From an uncultured Porphyromonadaceae bacterium (GTDB lineage Bacteria > Bacteroidota > Bacteroidia > Bacteroidales > Muribaculaceae), in assembly GCA_947649495.1 (NCBI GenBank), contig CANSRU010000005.1, forward strand, positions 1 to 64,000: a DNA stretch of 64,000 nt. The letters are read 5' to 3'. The notes below the pieces were generated by a model. That model made no database searches. It saw only the letters and a program-made list of their open reading frames with translations, and was not told the origin of the DNA. Of this stretch, positions 51,034 through 61,732 are shown piece by piece; position 1 is the stretch's first letter; every line of letters starts with the position of its first letter. A program made the position numbers and the translations under genes.

Positions 51034-52227
51034 ATGAAAGCGCTGTTAAACGGAATACAAAATCATAAAAAGGCAATAATGGCGATAGCCGCAGTGACAA
51101 TAGCGGCCGCAGTATGCTATATCGTAGTTCATAAATGGTCAAAACCGCAGCCGCAGCCACCTGCCGTGGTGGTACAGCCCGCCGTGCAGGAGGATGTGGA
51201 AGTCTATGGCGAATACGTAGGACATGTACGCGCGCAGCAGTTTGTCGAGGTTCACGCACGTGTTGAGGGATATCTCGAGAATATGCTTTTCGAAGAAGGC
51301 ACATACGTGGAAAAAGGTCAGACACTCTTTGTTATAAACCGTGGCCAATACAAAGCCAAGGCCGACCGTGCGGCAGCACAATTGAAAAAAGATGAGGCGC
51401 AGGAACAGCAGTCGAAACGACAGCTTGACCGCATACGGCCACTGTACGAGCAGAATGCGGCAAGCCGCCTTGATCTCGACAACGCCATTGCGGCCTACGA
51501 GACTGCCAAAGCGGCTGTGGCCATGAGCAAAGCCGACCTTGCACAGGCTGAACTCGAACTCGGCTACACCACCGTGCGCTCTCCGCTGTCAGGACACATC
51601 AGCGAGCGGCATGTCGATGTAGGCACTCTCGTGGGGCCGGGCAACAAATCCTTGCTCGCCACCATAGTCAAAAGCGACACTGTACTTGTGGATTTCAGCA
51701 TGACATCGCTCGACTATCTGAAAAGCAAGGAACGTAACGTAGACCTCGGGCAAAAGGACACATCCCGCTCATGGCAGCCCAATGTAACCATCACATTGGC
51801 CGACAACACCATTTATCCCCACAAAGGTCTTGTGGATTTCGCCGAGCCGCAGGTTGACCCCCGCACCGGAACCTTCTCAGTGCGCGCGGCATTGCCTAAT
51901 CCCAAGCGCGAGCTACTCCCCGGACAGTTTACCAAGGTCAAGCTACTGCTCGATGTGCGCGAAAAAGCCACCGTGGTACCTCAGCGGGCCATTATAATAG
52001 AAAAAGGTGGTGCCTATATTTTTGTTATGCGGCGCGATTCCACCGTTGAAAAACGATTTATCGAGCTCGGGCCGGAAATCACCAACAGCACAGTGGTGGA
52101 ACGCGGGCTTAATCCCGGCGAACTTGTCGTCACCGAAGGCTACCACAAGCTCACTCCGGGCATGAAGGTGATGCCGGTTCAACAGAATGCCACCGATGAT
52201 GCTGTGGCAAAAAAAGAGGAAGAATAG
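51034..52227 (+). CDS. RND efflux periplasmic adaptor (AcrA/MexA-type)
   Basis: 397 aa. A single N-terminal membrane anchor or uncleaved signal (AIMAIAAVTIAAAVCYIVVH) is followed by a lipoyl/hairpin region (VEVHARVEGYLENMLFEEGT ... VEKGQTLFVI), a long coiled hairpin (about 105-170), and beta-barrel domains ending near VVTEGYHKLTPGMKV. It links the inner-membrane pump to the outer-membrane channel, both encoded just downstream (24-bp gap, then a 4-bp overlap). The substrates are not predictable from sequence. Confidence 0.92.
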   Translation: MKALLNGIQNHKKAIMAIAAVTIAAAVCYIVVHKWSKPQPQPPAVVVQPAVQEDVEVYGEYVGHVRAQQFVEVHARVEGYLENMLFEEGTYVEKGQTLFVINRGQYKAKADRAAAQLKKDEAQEQQSKRQLDRIRPLYEQNAASRLDLDNAIAAYETAKAAVAMSKADLAQAELELGYTTVRSPLSGHISERHVDVGTLVGPGNKSLLATIVKSDTVLVDFSMTSLDYLKSKERNVDLGQKDTSRSWQPNVTITLADNTIYPHKGLVDFAEPQVDPRTGTFSVRAALPNPKRELLPGQFTKVKLLLDVREKATVVPQRAIIIEKGGAYIFVMRRDSTVEKRFIELGPEITNSTVVERGLNPGELVVTEGYHKLTPGMKVMPVQQNATDDAVAKKEEE

Positions 52228-52251
52228 TATTTTCACCGGGAAACAACTCTT

Positions 52252-55200
52252 ATGAAAGTTTCATTTTTCATTGACCGTCCGGTTTTCTCGGCTGTCATTT
52301 CAATTCTTATTGTAATCATCGGAGCCATAGGCCTGATGATGCTCCCCATCGACCAATATCCGCAGATCACCCCACCGGTGGTCAAGATAAGCGCATCTTA
52401 CCCAGGTGCGAGCGCCCTGACAGTATCGCAGGCTGTAGCCACCCCTATCGAACAGGAACTGAACGGCACTCCGGGCATGCTTTACATGGAGAGTAACAGT
52501 TCCAATTCAGGTTCATTCTCAGCCACTGTCACATTCGACATATCATCAAGTCCCGACCTCGCTGCTGTGGAAATACAGAACCGTGTGAAGCTTGCTGAAT
52601 CGCGACTGCCCGCAGAAGTGGTTCAAAACGGCATATCGGTGGAAAAGCAGGCCCCGAGCCAGTTGCTCACAATCTGCCTGACATCCACCGACCCCAAATT
52701 CGACGAAATATACCTCAGCAATTTCGCCACACTCAATGTGCTTGACCTCCTGCGGCGCATACCGGGAGTGGGACGCGTATCCAACATAGGCAGCCGTTAC
52801 TATGCCATGCAGATATGGGTTCAGCCCGATAAACTCGCCAACATGGGTCTCACCGTGGCCGATATACAGAAAGCTTTGAAGGACCAGAACCGTGAGTCGG
52901 CGGCCGGCGTACTCGGACAGCAACCGGTAAAGGGCCTTGACATCACCATACCTATCACCACCCGCGGACGCTTGTCGTCAGTGGCTGAATTTGAAGAAAT
53001 TGTAATCCGCGCCAACCCCAACGGCTCGCTTATACGTCTGCGGGATGTGGCACGCATATCTCTTGAGGCTCAAAGTTACAACACCGAGAGCGCCATCAAC
53101 GGCGAGAATGCTGCGGTGCTCGGCATCTATATGCTCCCGGGTGCCAACGCCATGGATGTGGCACGGCAGGTCAAGGAAGCTATGGAGGAAATCAGCGCCA
53201 ATTTCCCCGAAGGAATGAGCTACAACATTCCTTTCGACATGACCACATATATTTCCGAATCCATACACAAGGTTTACAAAACCCTGTTCGAAGCTCTGTT
53301 TCTGGTTATATTTGTAGTATACCTCTCGCTGCAGAGCTGGCGTGCCACTCTCATCCCACTTATGGCCGTACCGATATCCCTTATCGGCACATTCGGTTTC
53401 ATGCTCATCTTCGGATTCTCGCTCAACATGCTCACGCTCCTTGGTCTCGTGCTCGCCATCGGTATTGTGGTCGACGATGCTATTGTGGTGGTGGAGAATG
53501 TCGAACGCATAATGGAGGAGGAACATCTGTCACCTTACCAGGCCACAAAAAAGGCTATGGAGAGCCTCACCGGAGCCATTATAGCCACATCGCTTGTGCT
53601 TGCCGCCGCGTTTTTGCCGGTAAGTTTTCTCGGAGGCATCACCGGACAGCTTTACCGCCAGTTCACCATCACCATCGTAGTCTCGGTTCTGCTGTCGGCC
53701 GTAGTGGCTCTCACTCTTAGCCCGGTAATGTGCTCCCTGATTTTAAAACCCGACGACAAAACCAAGCGTAAGAACATCATATTCCGCAAAATCGACCAAT
53801 GGTTGGCTACAGGCAACGATAAATACATTGGTTTTATACGCTCAGCCCTGTCCCACCGTCGCCGCGTGCTTGTCTGGTTCGGAATCATAATAGTGGCAAT
53901 AGTTGTCATCAACCGTGTAATGCCGAGCAGCTTTCTGCCGGTAGAGGACCAGGGATATTTTAAAGTCGAGCTTGAGTTGCCTGAAGGTGCCACACTCGAC
54001 CGCACCCGGGTGGTGACCGAACGAGCCGTGAAATATCTTACTGACAATCCCGCCGTTGACTATGTTCAGAGTGTTGCGGGAAGCAGTTCGCGGGTGGGTA
54101 GCAACCAGTCGCGGTGCGAACTCACAGTAATCCTGAAACCGTGGGGCGAACGCGACGGCCAGACAGTGGAAAGCATCATGGCTCAGGTAAAAAAAGACAT
54201 GGGACAATATCCCGAATGCAAGATATACGTATCAACCCCGCCGGTCATTCCCGGTCTGGGTAGCTCAGGTGGCTTCGAACTTCAGCTTGAGGCCCGTGGC
54301 GACGCTTCACTGCAGGAACTTTCAGAAGCTGTGGATACCCTTATGTACTATGCCGGGAAAGAGAAGGCCATAACCGGACTGTCGTCTACTCTTCAGGCCG
54401 AGATTCCGCAACTGTACTTCGATGTTGACCGCGACAAGGTTAAATTTGCCGGAGTTCCTATGGCCGATGTGTTCTCGACTATGAAAGCATATACCGGCTC
54501 GGTTTATGTCAACGACTTCAATATGTTCAACCGCGTTTACCGCGTTTACGTGCAGGCCGAGGCTCCATACCGCGAACATCGCGAAAGTATAAACCTGTTC
54601 TTCGTGCGCGGCGCTGACAACTCCATGATTCCGCTCACGTCACTCGGCACCACCTCCTATACCACCGGCCCGGGAAGCATACGCCGATTCAACATGTTCA
54701 ACAGTGCCACAATAAGTGGCAACGCCGCCAACGGCTACAGTTCAGGACAGGTAATGGAGATTATGGAACGGATCGCCGAACAACATCTGCCCGAGAACAT
54801 CGGTGTGGAATGGAGCGGGCTATCCTATCAGGAAAAGAAAGCCGGCGGACAGACAGCCACAGTAATGGTTCTTGTATTCATATTCGTGTTTCTGTTCCTT
54901 GCCGCTCTCTACGAAAGCTGGACCGTGCCTGCCGCCGTTCTGCTGTCACTTCCGGTAGCTGCTCTCGGTGCTTATCTTGGCGAATGGGCCTGCGGACTGG
55001 AAAACGATGTGTATTTCCAGGTCGGACTGGTGATGCTCGTAGGCATGGCTGCCAAAAACGGCATTCTTATAGTGGAATTTGCCAAAGAACAGACTGAAAA
55101 AGGTGCCGACCCGGTTCAGGCAGCAATCCATGCCTCACGACAGAGGTTCCGTCCTATCCTCATGACATCTCTCGCATTCATCCTCGGCATGGTGCCTATG

Positions 55201-55392
55201 GTAATATCCTCAGGCGCCGGAGCGGCAAGTAGGCAGGCCATAGGCACAGGTGTGTTCTTCGGCATGATATTTGCTGTAACAGCAGGCATAGTGCTTGTCC
55301 CATTCTTCTATGTCCTTATAATGCAACACCTGCAGCACAACCGCAGCAAACGTAAGGCCATTACTTCCAACGAAACCGACAATAAGAAATGA
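52252..55392 (+). CDS. RND multidrug efflux permease (AcrB/MexB-type)
   Basis: 1046 aa, typical HAE1 size. N-terminal FFIDRPVFSAVISILIVIIG; proton-relay aspartates in GIVVDDAIVVVENVERIM (TM4); second half ends with GLVMLVGMAAKNGILIVEFA and the final helices. Two large periplasmic loops are present. It exports hydrophobic compounds (drugs, bile salts, detergents) driven by protons. It overlaps the outer-membrane factor gene by four bases. Confidence 0.95.
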   Translation: MKVSFFIDRPVFSAVISILIVIIGAIGLMMLPIDQYPQITPPVVKISASYPGASALTVSQAVATPIEQELNGTPGMLYMESNSSNSGSFSATVTFDISSSPDLAAVEIQNRVKLAESRLPAEVVQNGISVEKQAPSQLLTICLTSTDPKFDEIYLSNFATLNVLDLLRRIPGVGRVSNIGSRYYAMQIWVQPDKLANMGLTVADIQKALKDQNRESAAGVLGQQPVKGLDITIPITTRGRLSSVAEFEEIVIRANPNGSLIRLRDVARISLEAQSYNTESAINGENAAVLGIYMLPGANAMDVARQVKEAMEEISANFPEGMSYNIPFDMTTYISESIHKVYKTLFEALFLVIFVVYLSLQSWRATLIPLMAVPISLIGTFGFMLIFGFSLNMLTLLGLVLAIGIVVDDAIVVVENVERIMEEEHLSPYQATKKAMESLTGAIIATSLVLAAAFLPVSFLGGITGQLYRQFTITIVVSVLLSAVVALTLSPVMCSLILKPDDKTKRKNIIFRKIDQWLATGNDKYIGFIRSALSHRRRVLVWFGIIIVAIVVINRVMPSSFLPVEDQGYFKVELELPEGATLDRTRVVTERAVKYLTDNPAVDYVQSVAGSSSRVGSNQSRCELTVILKPWGERDGQTVESIMAQVKKDMGQYPECKIYVSTPPVIPGLGSSGGFELQLEARGDASLQELSEAVDTLMYYAGKEKAITGLSSTLQAEIPQLYFDVDRDKVKFAGVPMADVFSTMKAYTGSVYVNDFNMFNRVYRVYVQAEAPYREHRESINLFFVRGADNSMIPLTSLGTTSYTTGPGSIRRFNMFNSATISGNAANGYSSGQVMEIMERIAEQHLPENIGVEWSGLSYQEKKAGGQTATVMVLVFIFVFLFLAALYESWTVPAAVLLSLPVAALGAYLGEWACGLENDVYFQVGLVMLVGMAAKNGILIVEFAKEQTEKGADPVQAAIHASRQRFRPILMTSLAFILGMVPMVISSGAGAASRQAIGTGVFFGMIFAVTAGIVLVPFFYVLIMQHLQHNRSKRKAITSNETDNKK

Positions 55393-56762
55393 AATACATC
55401 AGACTATTTATAATATGTGTGGTTCTGTCAGCAGCTTTCAACGCCTGCAAACTCGGGCAGAAATATGTGCAGCCGCAATTGAACCTGCCGGCGGCTTTCG
55501 ACGAGACTTCGGCTGCCGACACAGCTGCGTTTGCCGACCTTAAATGGTGGGACATATACTCCGATTCCCTATTGCAGAATCTTATAAACCGTACTCTCGA
55601 ACACAACAAAGACCTTCTCATTGCAGACGCACGCATAAAGGAACTCGCCGCCATGAAGCGGGTGTCGGTAGCAGAGATGCTCCCCGCCATCGGTGGCAGT
55701 GCATACATTCAGAAAGAAGGTCTGAACTATGGTGGTGACAACTACAAGAACGACCCCGAGAATGGACTTAAACTTTCAGTGAGTTGGGAACTCGACCTTT
55801 GGGGCAACCTACGTTGGGCAAAAGACCGTAGCGTGGCTCAGCTGCTGGCAAGCGTGGAAGCCCGGCGCGCATTGCAGATAAGCCTCATAGCACAAGTTGC
55901 ACAGGCCTATTTCGAACTTGTGGCTCTTGACCATGAATACGCCATCGTGACACAGACGCTTGATGCACGCAAGGAAGCCGTCCGCATAGCCAAATTGCGA
56001 TATGAGGGAGGACTTACGGCCGAGACTTCTTATCAACAGGCCGAAGTGGAGTACGCCCGCACAGCCACCTACATACCGGTACTGCAGCGTAACATTTCTC
56101 TTAAAGAAAACGAGATATCCCTGCTCACTGGTCAATATCCTACTGAGATAAAACGTTCGGGATACTCCGAGCAGGTGGATTTACCCAAAACCATCCCGGT
56201 AGGACTTCCATCCGACCTGCTTGAACGACGTCCCGATATACGTCAGGCCGAACAGCAGCTCATAGCCGCCAATGCAGAAGTGGGTATGGCATACACCAAC
56301 CGGTTCCCACGGCTCACACTCACCGCTCAGGGTGGTCTGGAGAGCGATGAATTCAAGAATTTCTTTAAATCGCCTATGCATTTTCTCGGAGCCAACCTGC
56401 TCGGACCCGTATTTGACATGGGACGCCGACAGGCCACATACCGCGCCAAGCAAGCTGCATACGAACAGGAATGCCTGCGCTATGAGAACACCGTGCTGAA
56501 AGCCTTTACCGATGTGCGCAACGCATTGGTCACATTCAATAAGATTCAGGATATATACCTTTCATGGCTTAAACTTGAGCAATCGACAAAATCCACCATG
56601 GATCTGGCACAATTGCAATACATAAATGGCGTTATAAGTTATATAAATGTGCTTGATGCACAACGTAACTATTTCGATGCGCGAATAGGACTCAGCAACG
56701 CCCTGCGCAACAAACAGCTATGTATGGTGCAGCTGTACAAGGCTCTCGGTGGCGGTTGGTGA
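55389..56762 (+). CDS. Outer-membrane efflux factor (TolC/OprM/NodT-type lipoprotein)
   Basis: 457 aa. A lipoprotein signal ends at Cys20 (AAFNAC). The NodT-family N-terminus ([16 protein letters not shown]), the two outer-membrane efflux repeats ([15 protein letters not shown] ... and the [20 protein letters not shown] block), and [19 protein letters not shown] at the C-terminus are typical. It forms the trimeric exit duct of the tripartite pump. It is the last gene of the operon. Confidence 0.93.
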   Translation: MKYIRLFIICVVLSAAFNACKLGQKYVQPQLNLPAAFDETSAADTAAFADLKWWDIYSDSLLQNLINRTLEHNKDLLIADARIKELAAMKRVSVAEMLPAIGGSAYIQKEGLNYGGDNYKNDPENGLKLSVSWELDLWGNLRWAKDRSVAQLLASVEARRALQISLIAQVAQAYFELVALDHEYAIVTQTLDARKEAVRIAKLRYEGGLTAETSYQQAEVEYARTATYIPVLQRNISLKENEISLLTGQYPTEIKRSGYSEQVDLPKTIPVGLPSDLLERRPDIRQAEQQLIAANAEVGMAYTNRFPRLTLTAQGGLESDEFKNFFKSPMHFLGANLLGPVFDMGRRQATYRAKQAAYEQECLRYENTVLKAFTDVRNALVTFNKIQDIYLSWLKLEQSTKSTMDLAQLQYINGVISYINVLDAQRNYFDARIGLSNALRNKQLCMVQLYKALGGGW

Positions 56763-56767
56763 CGGAT

Positions 56768-56799
56768 TTTGTTTTGCGCCCGACTTATATGTATCTTTG
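56768..56799 (+). promoter_or_regulatory. Promoter of uvrA
   Basis: TTTG at 56768-56771 and TATCTTTG at 56792-56799, spacer 20 bp. The -7 box ends six bases before the ATG, so the transcript should be leaderless or nearly so. Confidence 0.65.
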
Positions 56800-56805
56800 T
56801 AAGTT

Positions 56806-59601
56806 ATGGAAAACCGCAACTCTAATATAATAGTAAAAGGAGCACGCGTCAACAATCTTAAAAACATTGACGTAGAGATTCCCCGCAACAAGCTCGTGGT
56901 GATCACCGGTCTGTCAGGATCGGGAAAATCATCGTTGGCTTTCGACACTTTATATGCCGAAGGACAACGCCGATATGTGGAGAGCCTGAGCGCATACGCA
57001 AGGCAATTTCTCGGAAAAATGGCGAAACCCGAATGCGACATGATAAAAGGACTGCCGCCGGCCATCGCCATCGAACAGAAAGTCAACACAAGAAATCCAC
57101 GGAGCACTGTAGGGACATCAACTGAAATATACGACTACCTACGGTTACTTTTCGGGCGCATAGGCGTAACCATATCCCCCATAAGCGGAGAGGTTGTGAA
57201 GCGTCATACCGTGGAAGACCCTGTCAACACAGCCCTCTCATATCCCGAAGGGACACGGATAGCAATCGTGGCACCCATAACGATTCCTGAAAACCGCTCT
57301 TTTTCCGACCAGATAGACATCTATTTGAAAGAGGGTTACACCCGTTTGGTGAAGGGCACGGAATTCGTATCCATAGCCGACATACTCGCATCGCAGAATG
57401 TTCCCGATACGCCGGAAGGCTATAGTCTTCTTGTCGACCGCCTCTCTGTAGCCCTCAGTGGCGATGAACTCAGCCGTCTTGCCGACTCGGTTGAGACGGC
57501 ATTTTTCGAGGGTCACCAAAGCGCATCCCTTCTTGTATGGCACGATGGGAATGTTATCCGTCACGATTTCTCGACACGCTTCGAAGCCGATGGTATTACA
57601 TTTATCGAGCCGACAGAACAGATGTTCAACTTCAACAATCCCTATGGAGCATGCGGATGCTGCGAGGGATTCGGCATGACGGTGGGCATTGACGAACGTC
57701 TCGTTATCCCCGACCCATCCCTGTCTGTCTACGACGACGCAGTAGTGTGCTGGCGTGGGGAAAAGATGAGCGAATGGAAGCATGAATTCATCCATGCCGC
57801 TTCTGGAATAGATTTTCCGATACACCGTCCGTATCAGGATTTGACAAAGCAACAGAAAGACGCGCTGTGGCATGGATTTTCGGGTTTCCTGGGAATAGAC
57901 GGATTTTTTAAAATGGTGGAAGAGAATCTTTACAAGATTCAATACCGCGTGATGCTCGCGCGCTACAGGGGAAAAACATTGTGTCCTGAGTGCCACGGCA
58001 CCCGCCTGCGCAAGGAAGCCTCCTATGTCAAGGTCGGTGGTAAGACAATATCCCAGTTAGTCAGCATGCCGGTGTCTGAACTTCTTGAATTTTTCAACAC
58101 TCTTGAGCTAAATGAAACTCAACGCACCATTGCCCGGCGTCTGATTCTGGAAATCCGTAACCGTCTCCGTTTCCTGACCGACGTTGGGTTGGGCTATCTC
58201 ACACTCGACCGCCTTTCCTCCACACTTTCTGGTGGAGAGAGCCAGCGCATCAATCTCGCCACCTCACTTGGCAGTTCGCTTGTCGGATCACTGTATATAC
58301 TCGACGAGCCGAGCATAGGATTACATTCGCGCGATACAGAGAGACTACTTGGTGTTCTCCGGCGGCTGCAGGGCATAGGCAATACGGTTGTGGTGGTGGA
58401 ACACGACGAGGACATAATGCGTGGTTCCGATTATATAATAGACGTAGGGCCGAAAGCCGGTCGCCTCGGAGGTGAGATAATATATCAGGGGCCTACAGAT
58501 TCTCTTATGTCGGCCACAGACAGCTACACCGTGCAGTATCTCAACAAAGAGAAGTGCATCCCCATACCGCGTCAACGCCGAAGGTGGCGCAACTACATAG
58601 AGATTACCGGAGCACGCGAACACAACCTGAAAAATATTGATGTACGCTTCCCGCTTGAGGCTATGACCGTGGTTACCGGAGTTAGTGGCTCAGGCAAATC
58701 CACACTCGTGCGCGATATTCTTTACCGGGCCCTTAACCGTCACTTCGGCGAGCCCACCGACGCACCGGGTCTGCACACAGCCATAAAAGGCGACCTCAAC
58801 TCCATTTCGGCAGTTGAATTCGTCGACCAGAACCCGATAGGGCGCTCTTCACGCAGCAATCCCGCCACATACCTGAAAGCCTACGATGAGATTCGACGGC
58901 TGTTTGCCGACCAACAGGGAGCCAAGCAGATGGGATTCGGCCCGGGTTACTTCTCGTTCAACGCCGAAGGTGGTCGATGCGAGGAGTGCAAGGGCGAAGG
59001 AACCATCACCATCGAGATGCAATTCATGGCCGACATAACCATACCATGTGAGGAATGCCACGGTAAGCGTTTCAAGCGCGACGTTCTCGACATACTCTAC
59101 CGCGGGAAGAACATATCCGACATCCTCGACATGACAATAGACGAAGCCATTGAATTCTTCAGTCAGGCTGACGGAAGTACCGAAAAGAAAATAGTGCGTA
59201 AACTGCGACCACTGCAGGAAGTAGGACTCGGATATGTGAAACTCGGACAAAGTTCATCCACACTCTCGGGGGGTGAGAACCAACGTGTGAAACTCGCCTA
59301 CTATCTGGCCATGGACAAACCTAAGCCAACCATGTTCATTTTCGATGAACCTACAACAGGCCTGCATTTCCACGACATAAGGACACTGCTCACATCGTTC
59401 GACAGACTAATATCCTTAGGACACACCGTAGTGATAATCGAGCACAATCTCGATGTGGTGAAATGCGCCGACCATGTAATTGACATAGGTCCTGAGGGTG
59501 GCGACGCCGGAGGCAATCTCGTTATTGCCGGAACGCCTGAACAGGTGGCTGACTGCCCACAATCGCACACCGGACACTATCTCAGGGAGAAGCTGCAATA
59601 A
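56806..59601 (+). CDS. uvrA: Excinuclease ABC subunit A
   Basis: 931 aa. Two ABC ATPase modules: Walker [10 protein letters not shown] near residue 35 and GVSGSGKST near 626; signature LSGGESQRI and LSGGENQRV; zinc fingers CPECHGTRL, and CEECKGEGT with CEECHGKRF. UvrA finds bulky DNA lesions and loads UvrB in nucleotide excision repair. It is a UvrA1-type (housekeeping) sequence by its full length and the N-terminal UvrB-binding insert. Single gene with its own promoter. Confidence 0.96.
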   Translation: MENRNSNIIVKGARVNNLKNIDVEIPRNKLVVITGLSGSGKSSLAFDTLYAEGQRRYVESLSAYARQFLGKMAKPECDMIKGLPPAIAIEQKVNTRNPRSTVGTSTEIYDYLRLLFGRIGVTISPISGEVVKRHTVEDPVNTALSYPEGTRIAIVAPITIPENRSFSDQIDIYLKEGYTRLVKGTEFVSIADILASQNVPDTPEGYSLLVDRLSVALSGDELSRLADSVETAFFEGHQSASLLVWHDGNVIRHDFSTRFEADGITFIEPTEQMFNFNNPYGACGCCEGFGMTVGIDERLVIPDPSLSVYDDAVVCWRGEKMSEWKHEFIHAASGIDFPIHRPYQDLTKQQKDALWHGFSGFLGIDGFFKMVEENLYKIQYRVMLARYRGKTLCPECHGTRLRKEASYVKVGGKTISQLVSMPVSELLEFFNTLELNETQRTIARRLILEIRNRLRFLTDVGLGYLTLDRLSSTLSGGESQRINLATSLGSSLVGSLYILDEPSIGLHSRDTERLLGVLRRLQGIGNTVVVVEHDEDIMRGSDYIIDVGPKAGRLGGEIIYQGPTDSLMSATDSYTVQYLNKEKCIPIPRQRRRWRNYIEITGAREHNLKNIDVRFPLEAMTVVTGVSGSGKSTLVRDILYRALNRHFGEPTDAPGLHTAIKGDLNSISAVEFVDQNPIGRSSRSNPATYLKAYDEIRRLFADQQGAKQMGFGPGYFSFNAEGGRCEECKGEGTITIEMQFMADITIPCEECHGKRFKRDVLDILYRGKNISDILDMTIDEAIEFFSQADGSTEKKIVRKLRPLQEVGLGYVKLGQSSSTLSGGENQRVKLAYYLAMDKPKPTMFIFDEPTTGLHFHDIRTLLTSFDRLISLGHTVVIIEHNLDVVKCADHVIDIGPEGGDAGGNLVIAGTPEQVADCPQSHTGHYLREKLQ

Positions 59602-59616
59602 ACCGCCTGCCTCCCC

Positions 59617-60870
59617 CTATCTCCGTCCGTCGGTAATAAACGAATCCTTGAAACCAAGGAAATACAGCAATCCATCCAGACCGATGGTCGACAACGATTG
59701 ACCCGCATTGGCCTTCACTTTCGGTTTGGCATGGAACGCTATGCCAAGTCCGGCAGTGGCCAGCATGGGGAGGTCGTTGGCACCATCGCCCACGGCTATG
59801 GTCTGCTTGATATTGACATTCTCCACCTGAGCTATCAATTTAAGCAGTTCGGCCTTGCGCTTCCCATCCACAATCTCACCCACATATCGTCCGGTAAGTT
59901 TTCCGTTCTCTATCTCAAGATCGTTGGCATAGACATAATCGAATCCGAACTTCTGTTTCAGATAATTGCCGAAATATGTAAACCCGCCTGAGAGTATCGC
60001 CGTCTTATAGCCGGCACGCTTCAGCACCGTCATCATCCTGTCCACACCCTCGGTAATGGGCAGATTCTCGGCTATCTCACGCATCACACTCTCATCCAAC
60101 CCCTTGAGAAGAGCTACACGTTCCTTGAAACTTTCGCAGAAATCAATCTCGCCACGCATGGCACGTTCGGTAATCTCACGCACCTTGTCGCCCACACCGG
60201 CTCGCTCAGCCAGTTCATCTATCACTTCCGTACCTATCAGGGTGGAATCCATATCGAAGCACACCAGGCGACGACACCGGCGGTACATCGTATCTTCCTG
60301 AAGTGATATATCCACATCCTCCTGAGCGGCTATATGCATAAACTGCTGATGCATCTGGCTATAGTCCACAGGGTTGCCACGTACCGAGAACTCCACACAC
60401 GATTTTCTCGCCGACGGCTGCTCCTCAGCTTTCAGCGGCATGCGGCCCGTAAGACGCTGAATGCCGTCGATATTCAGATTCTGCTCCGCTATCACCTTGC
60501 TCACCAAGGCTATATGCCGGGCTGTAAGTTTTCGTCCGAGTATGGTGATTATCCATCGGTCCTTGCCTTGCATACCCACCCACTCATCGTAGTCGTCCAC
60601 ACCCACCGGCGAGAAACGGACCTTGACATTCATCTCGTAACCCTTGAACAGCAAATCCTTCATTATATCGCCCGACACCGAGCTATCGGTCTTTATCAGA
60701 AGGCCGAGGGTAAGGTTATGGTGTATATCGGCCTGACCTATGTCAAGGATCTGGGCATCGTATTTTGCCAGAATCTCCGACAGCGCCGCAGTCACACCGG
60801 GACGGTCGTAGCCTGTTATGTTTATCATTATCAACTCCACTTCCGGAGCATGCGTCATAAGTCGTGACAT
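59617..60870 (-). CDS. serB: Phosphoserine phosphatase with N-terminal ACT domains
   Basis: 417 aa from ATG 60870; a longer in-frame start at 60918 lies inside the preceding gene and is unlikely. Residues ~10-180 form ACT-type regulatory domains (VELIMINITGYDRPGVTAAL), and the HAD phosphatase core has CFDMDSTLIGTEVIDELAER with the DxDST nucleophile, AILSGGFTYF and AVGDGANDLPML. It makes serine from phosphoserine, the last biosynthetic step. It lies 7 bp after the kinase-like gene and is the last gene of a three-gene operon. Confidence 0.92.
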   Translation of the reverse strand: MSRLMTHAPEVELIMINITGYDRPGVTAALSEILAKYDAQILDIGQADIHHNLTLGLLIKTDSSVSGDIMKDLLFKGYEMNVKVRFSPVGVDDYDEWVGMQGKDRWIITILGRKLTARHIALVSKVIAEQNLNIDGIQRLTGRMPLKAEEQPSARKSCVEFSVRGNPVDYSQMHQQFMHIAAQEDVDISLQEDTMYRRCRRLVCFDMDSTLIGTEVIDELAERAGVGDKVREITERAMRGEIDFCESFKERVALLKGLDESVMREIAENLPITEGVDRMMTVLKRAGYKTAILSGGFTYFGNYLKQKFGFDYVYANDLEIENGKLTGRYVGEIVDGKRKAELLKLIAQVENVNIKQTIAVGDGANDLPMLATAGLGIAFHAKPKVKANAGQSLSTIGLDGLLYFLGFKDSFITDGRR

Positions 60871-60877
60871 AATATAT

Positions 60878-61732
60878 CTATCGATTATTTTTAAATTTTG
60901 ACAAATGGTAATTAACAAGACCCCCTATCGGCTCACGCACCACATTCCCGAGCCGCATGCCGCACATCGTGACAGCCTTCTGCAGCTGAGGTCTGAAATA
61001 ATAGGCCACTGAACCGGCAAAGTTCACAGTCGCTGAACCCGCCACTGAATATCCCGCCACATTACGCCTCAGGAAGCGCACGAATTCATCTATCACCATC
61101 TCCTCTATCTCCTCACACCGTATATTTTCGGAAAGAAAAGGCACGAAACCGGCCAGAAACCTATTTGCACCCGGTTTCCTATACACTGCCTCTATTATAT
61201 CGCGTTGAGTCAGGCCGAACCGCTCCATAAATCCACGGCACAACTCGGCCGGCAACTGATTTTTCAACACATCGCCCACCAAACGGCGTCCGAGAACCGC
61301 ACCCGAACCCTCGTCGCCGAGTATATATCCGAGCGGCGACACATTGGCTGAAATATTCTGACCGTCATATTCGCAGCTATTTGAACCTGTGCCGAGAATA
61401 CAGGCTATACCCGGCTCATCGCCACACAATGCCCGCGCTGCCGCAAGCATATCTGACGCAACCTCCACATCTTCGCAACCGGTCACTTCACGCAACGCCG
61501 CAGTAACCTCAGGGATAACCGAAGGTACGCATCCGGCTCCATAGAAACGCACGCACTCCACACTGCGCGGCATGATATGCCCTTCGAGCTGCGTCCTCAG
61601 TTCGCCACGCAATTCTTCGCCGGAAAGCATGAGAGCATTTATGCCTCCCCCCTCAAAAACCACCGTCGCTCCACTGCCGTCAATAGCGGCCCATTGCGTG
61701 CGGGTGCTCCCGCTGTCAGCTATAAGCATCAT
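60878..61732 (-). CDS. BadF/BadG-family ATPase, N-acetylglucosamine-kinase-like
   Basis: 284 aa. ASKHA-fold motifs: LIADSGSTRTQWAAIDG (phosphate 1), ACILGTGSNSC and GYILGDEGSGAVLGR (family signature), and NFAGSVAYYF with GMRLG near the end. This Bacteroidetes subgroup is usually annotated as a BadF/BadG/BcrA/BcrD ATPase; members phosphorylate N-acetylglucosamine or related sugars. Its start overlaps the CapA gene stop (ATGA). Confidence 0.85.
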   Translation of the reverse strand: MMLIADSGSTRTQWAAIDGSGATVVFEGGGINALMLSGEELRGELRTQLEGHIMPRSVECVRFYGAGCVPSVIPEVTAALREVTGCEDVEVASDMLAAARALCGDEPGIACILGTGSNSCEYDGQNISANVSPLGYILGDEGSGAVLGRRLVGDVLKNQLPAELCRGFMERFGLTQRDIIEAVYRKPGANRFLAGFVPFLSENIRCEEIEEMVIDEFVRFLRRNVAGYSVAGSATVNFAGSVAYYFRPQLQKAVTMCGMRLGNVVREPIGGLVNYHLSKFKNNR

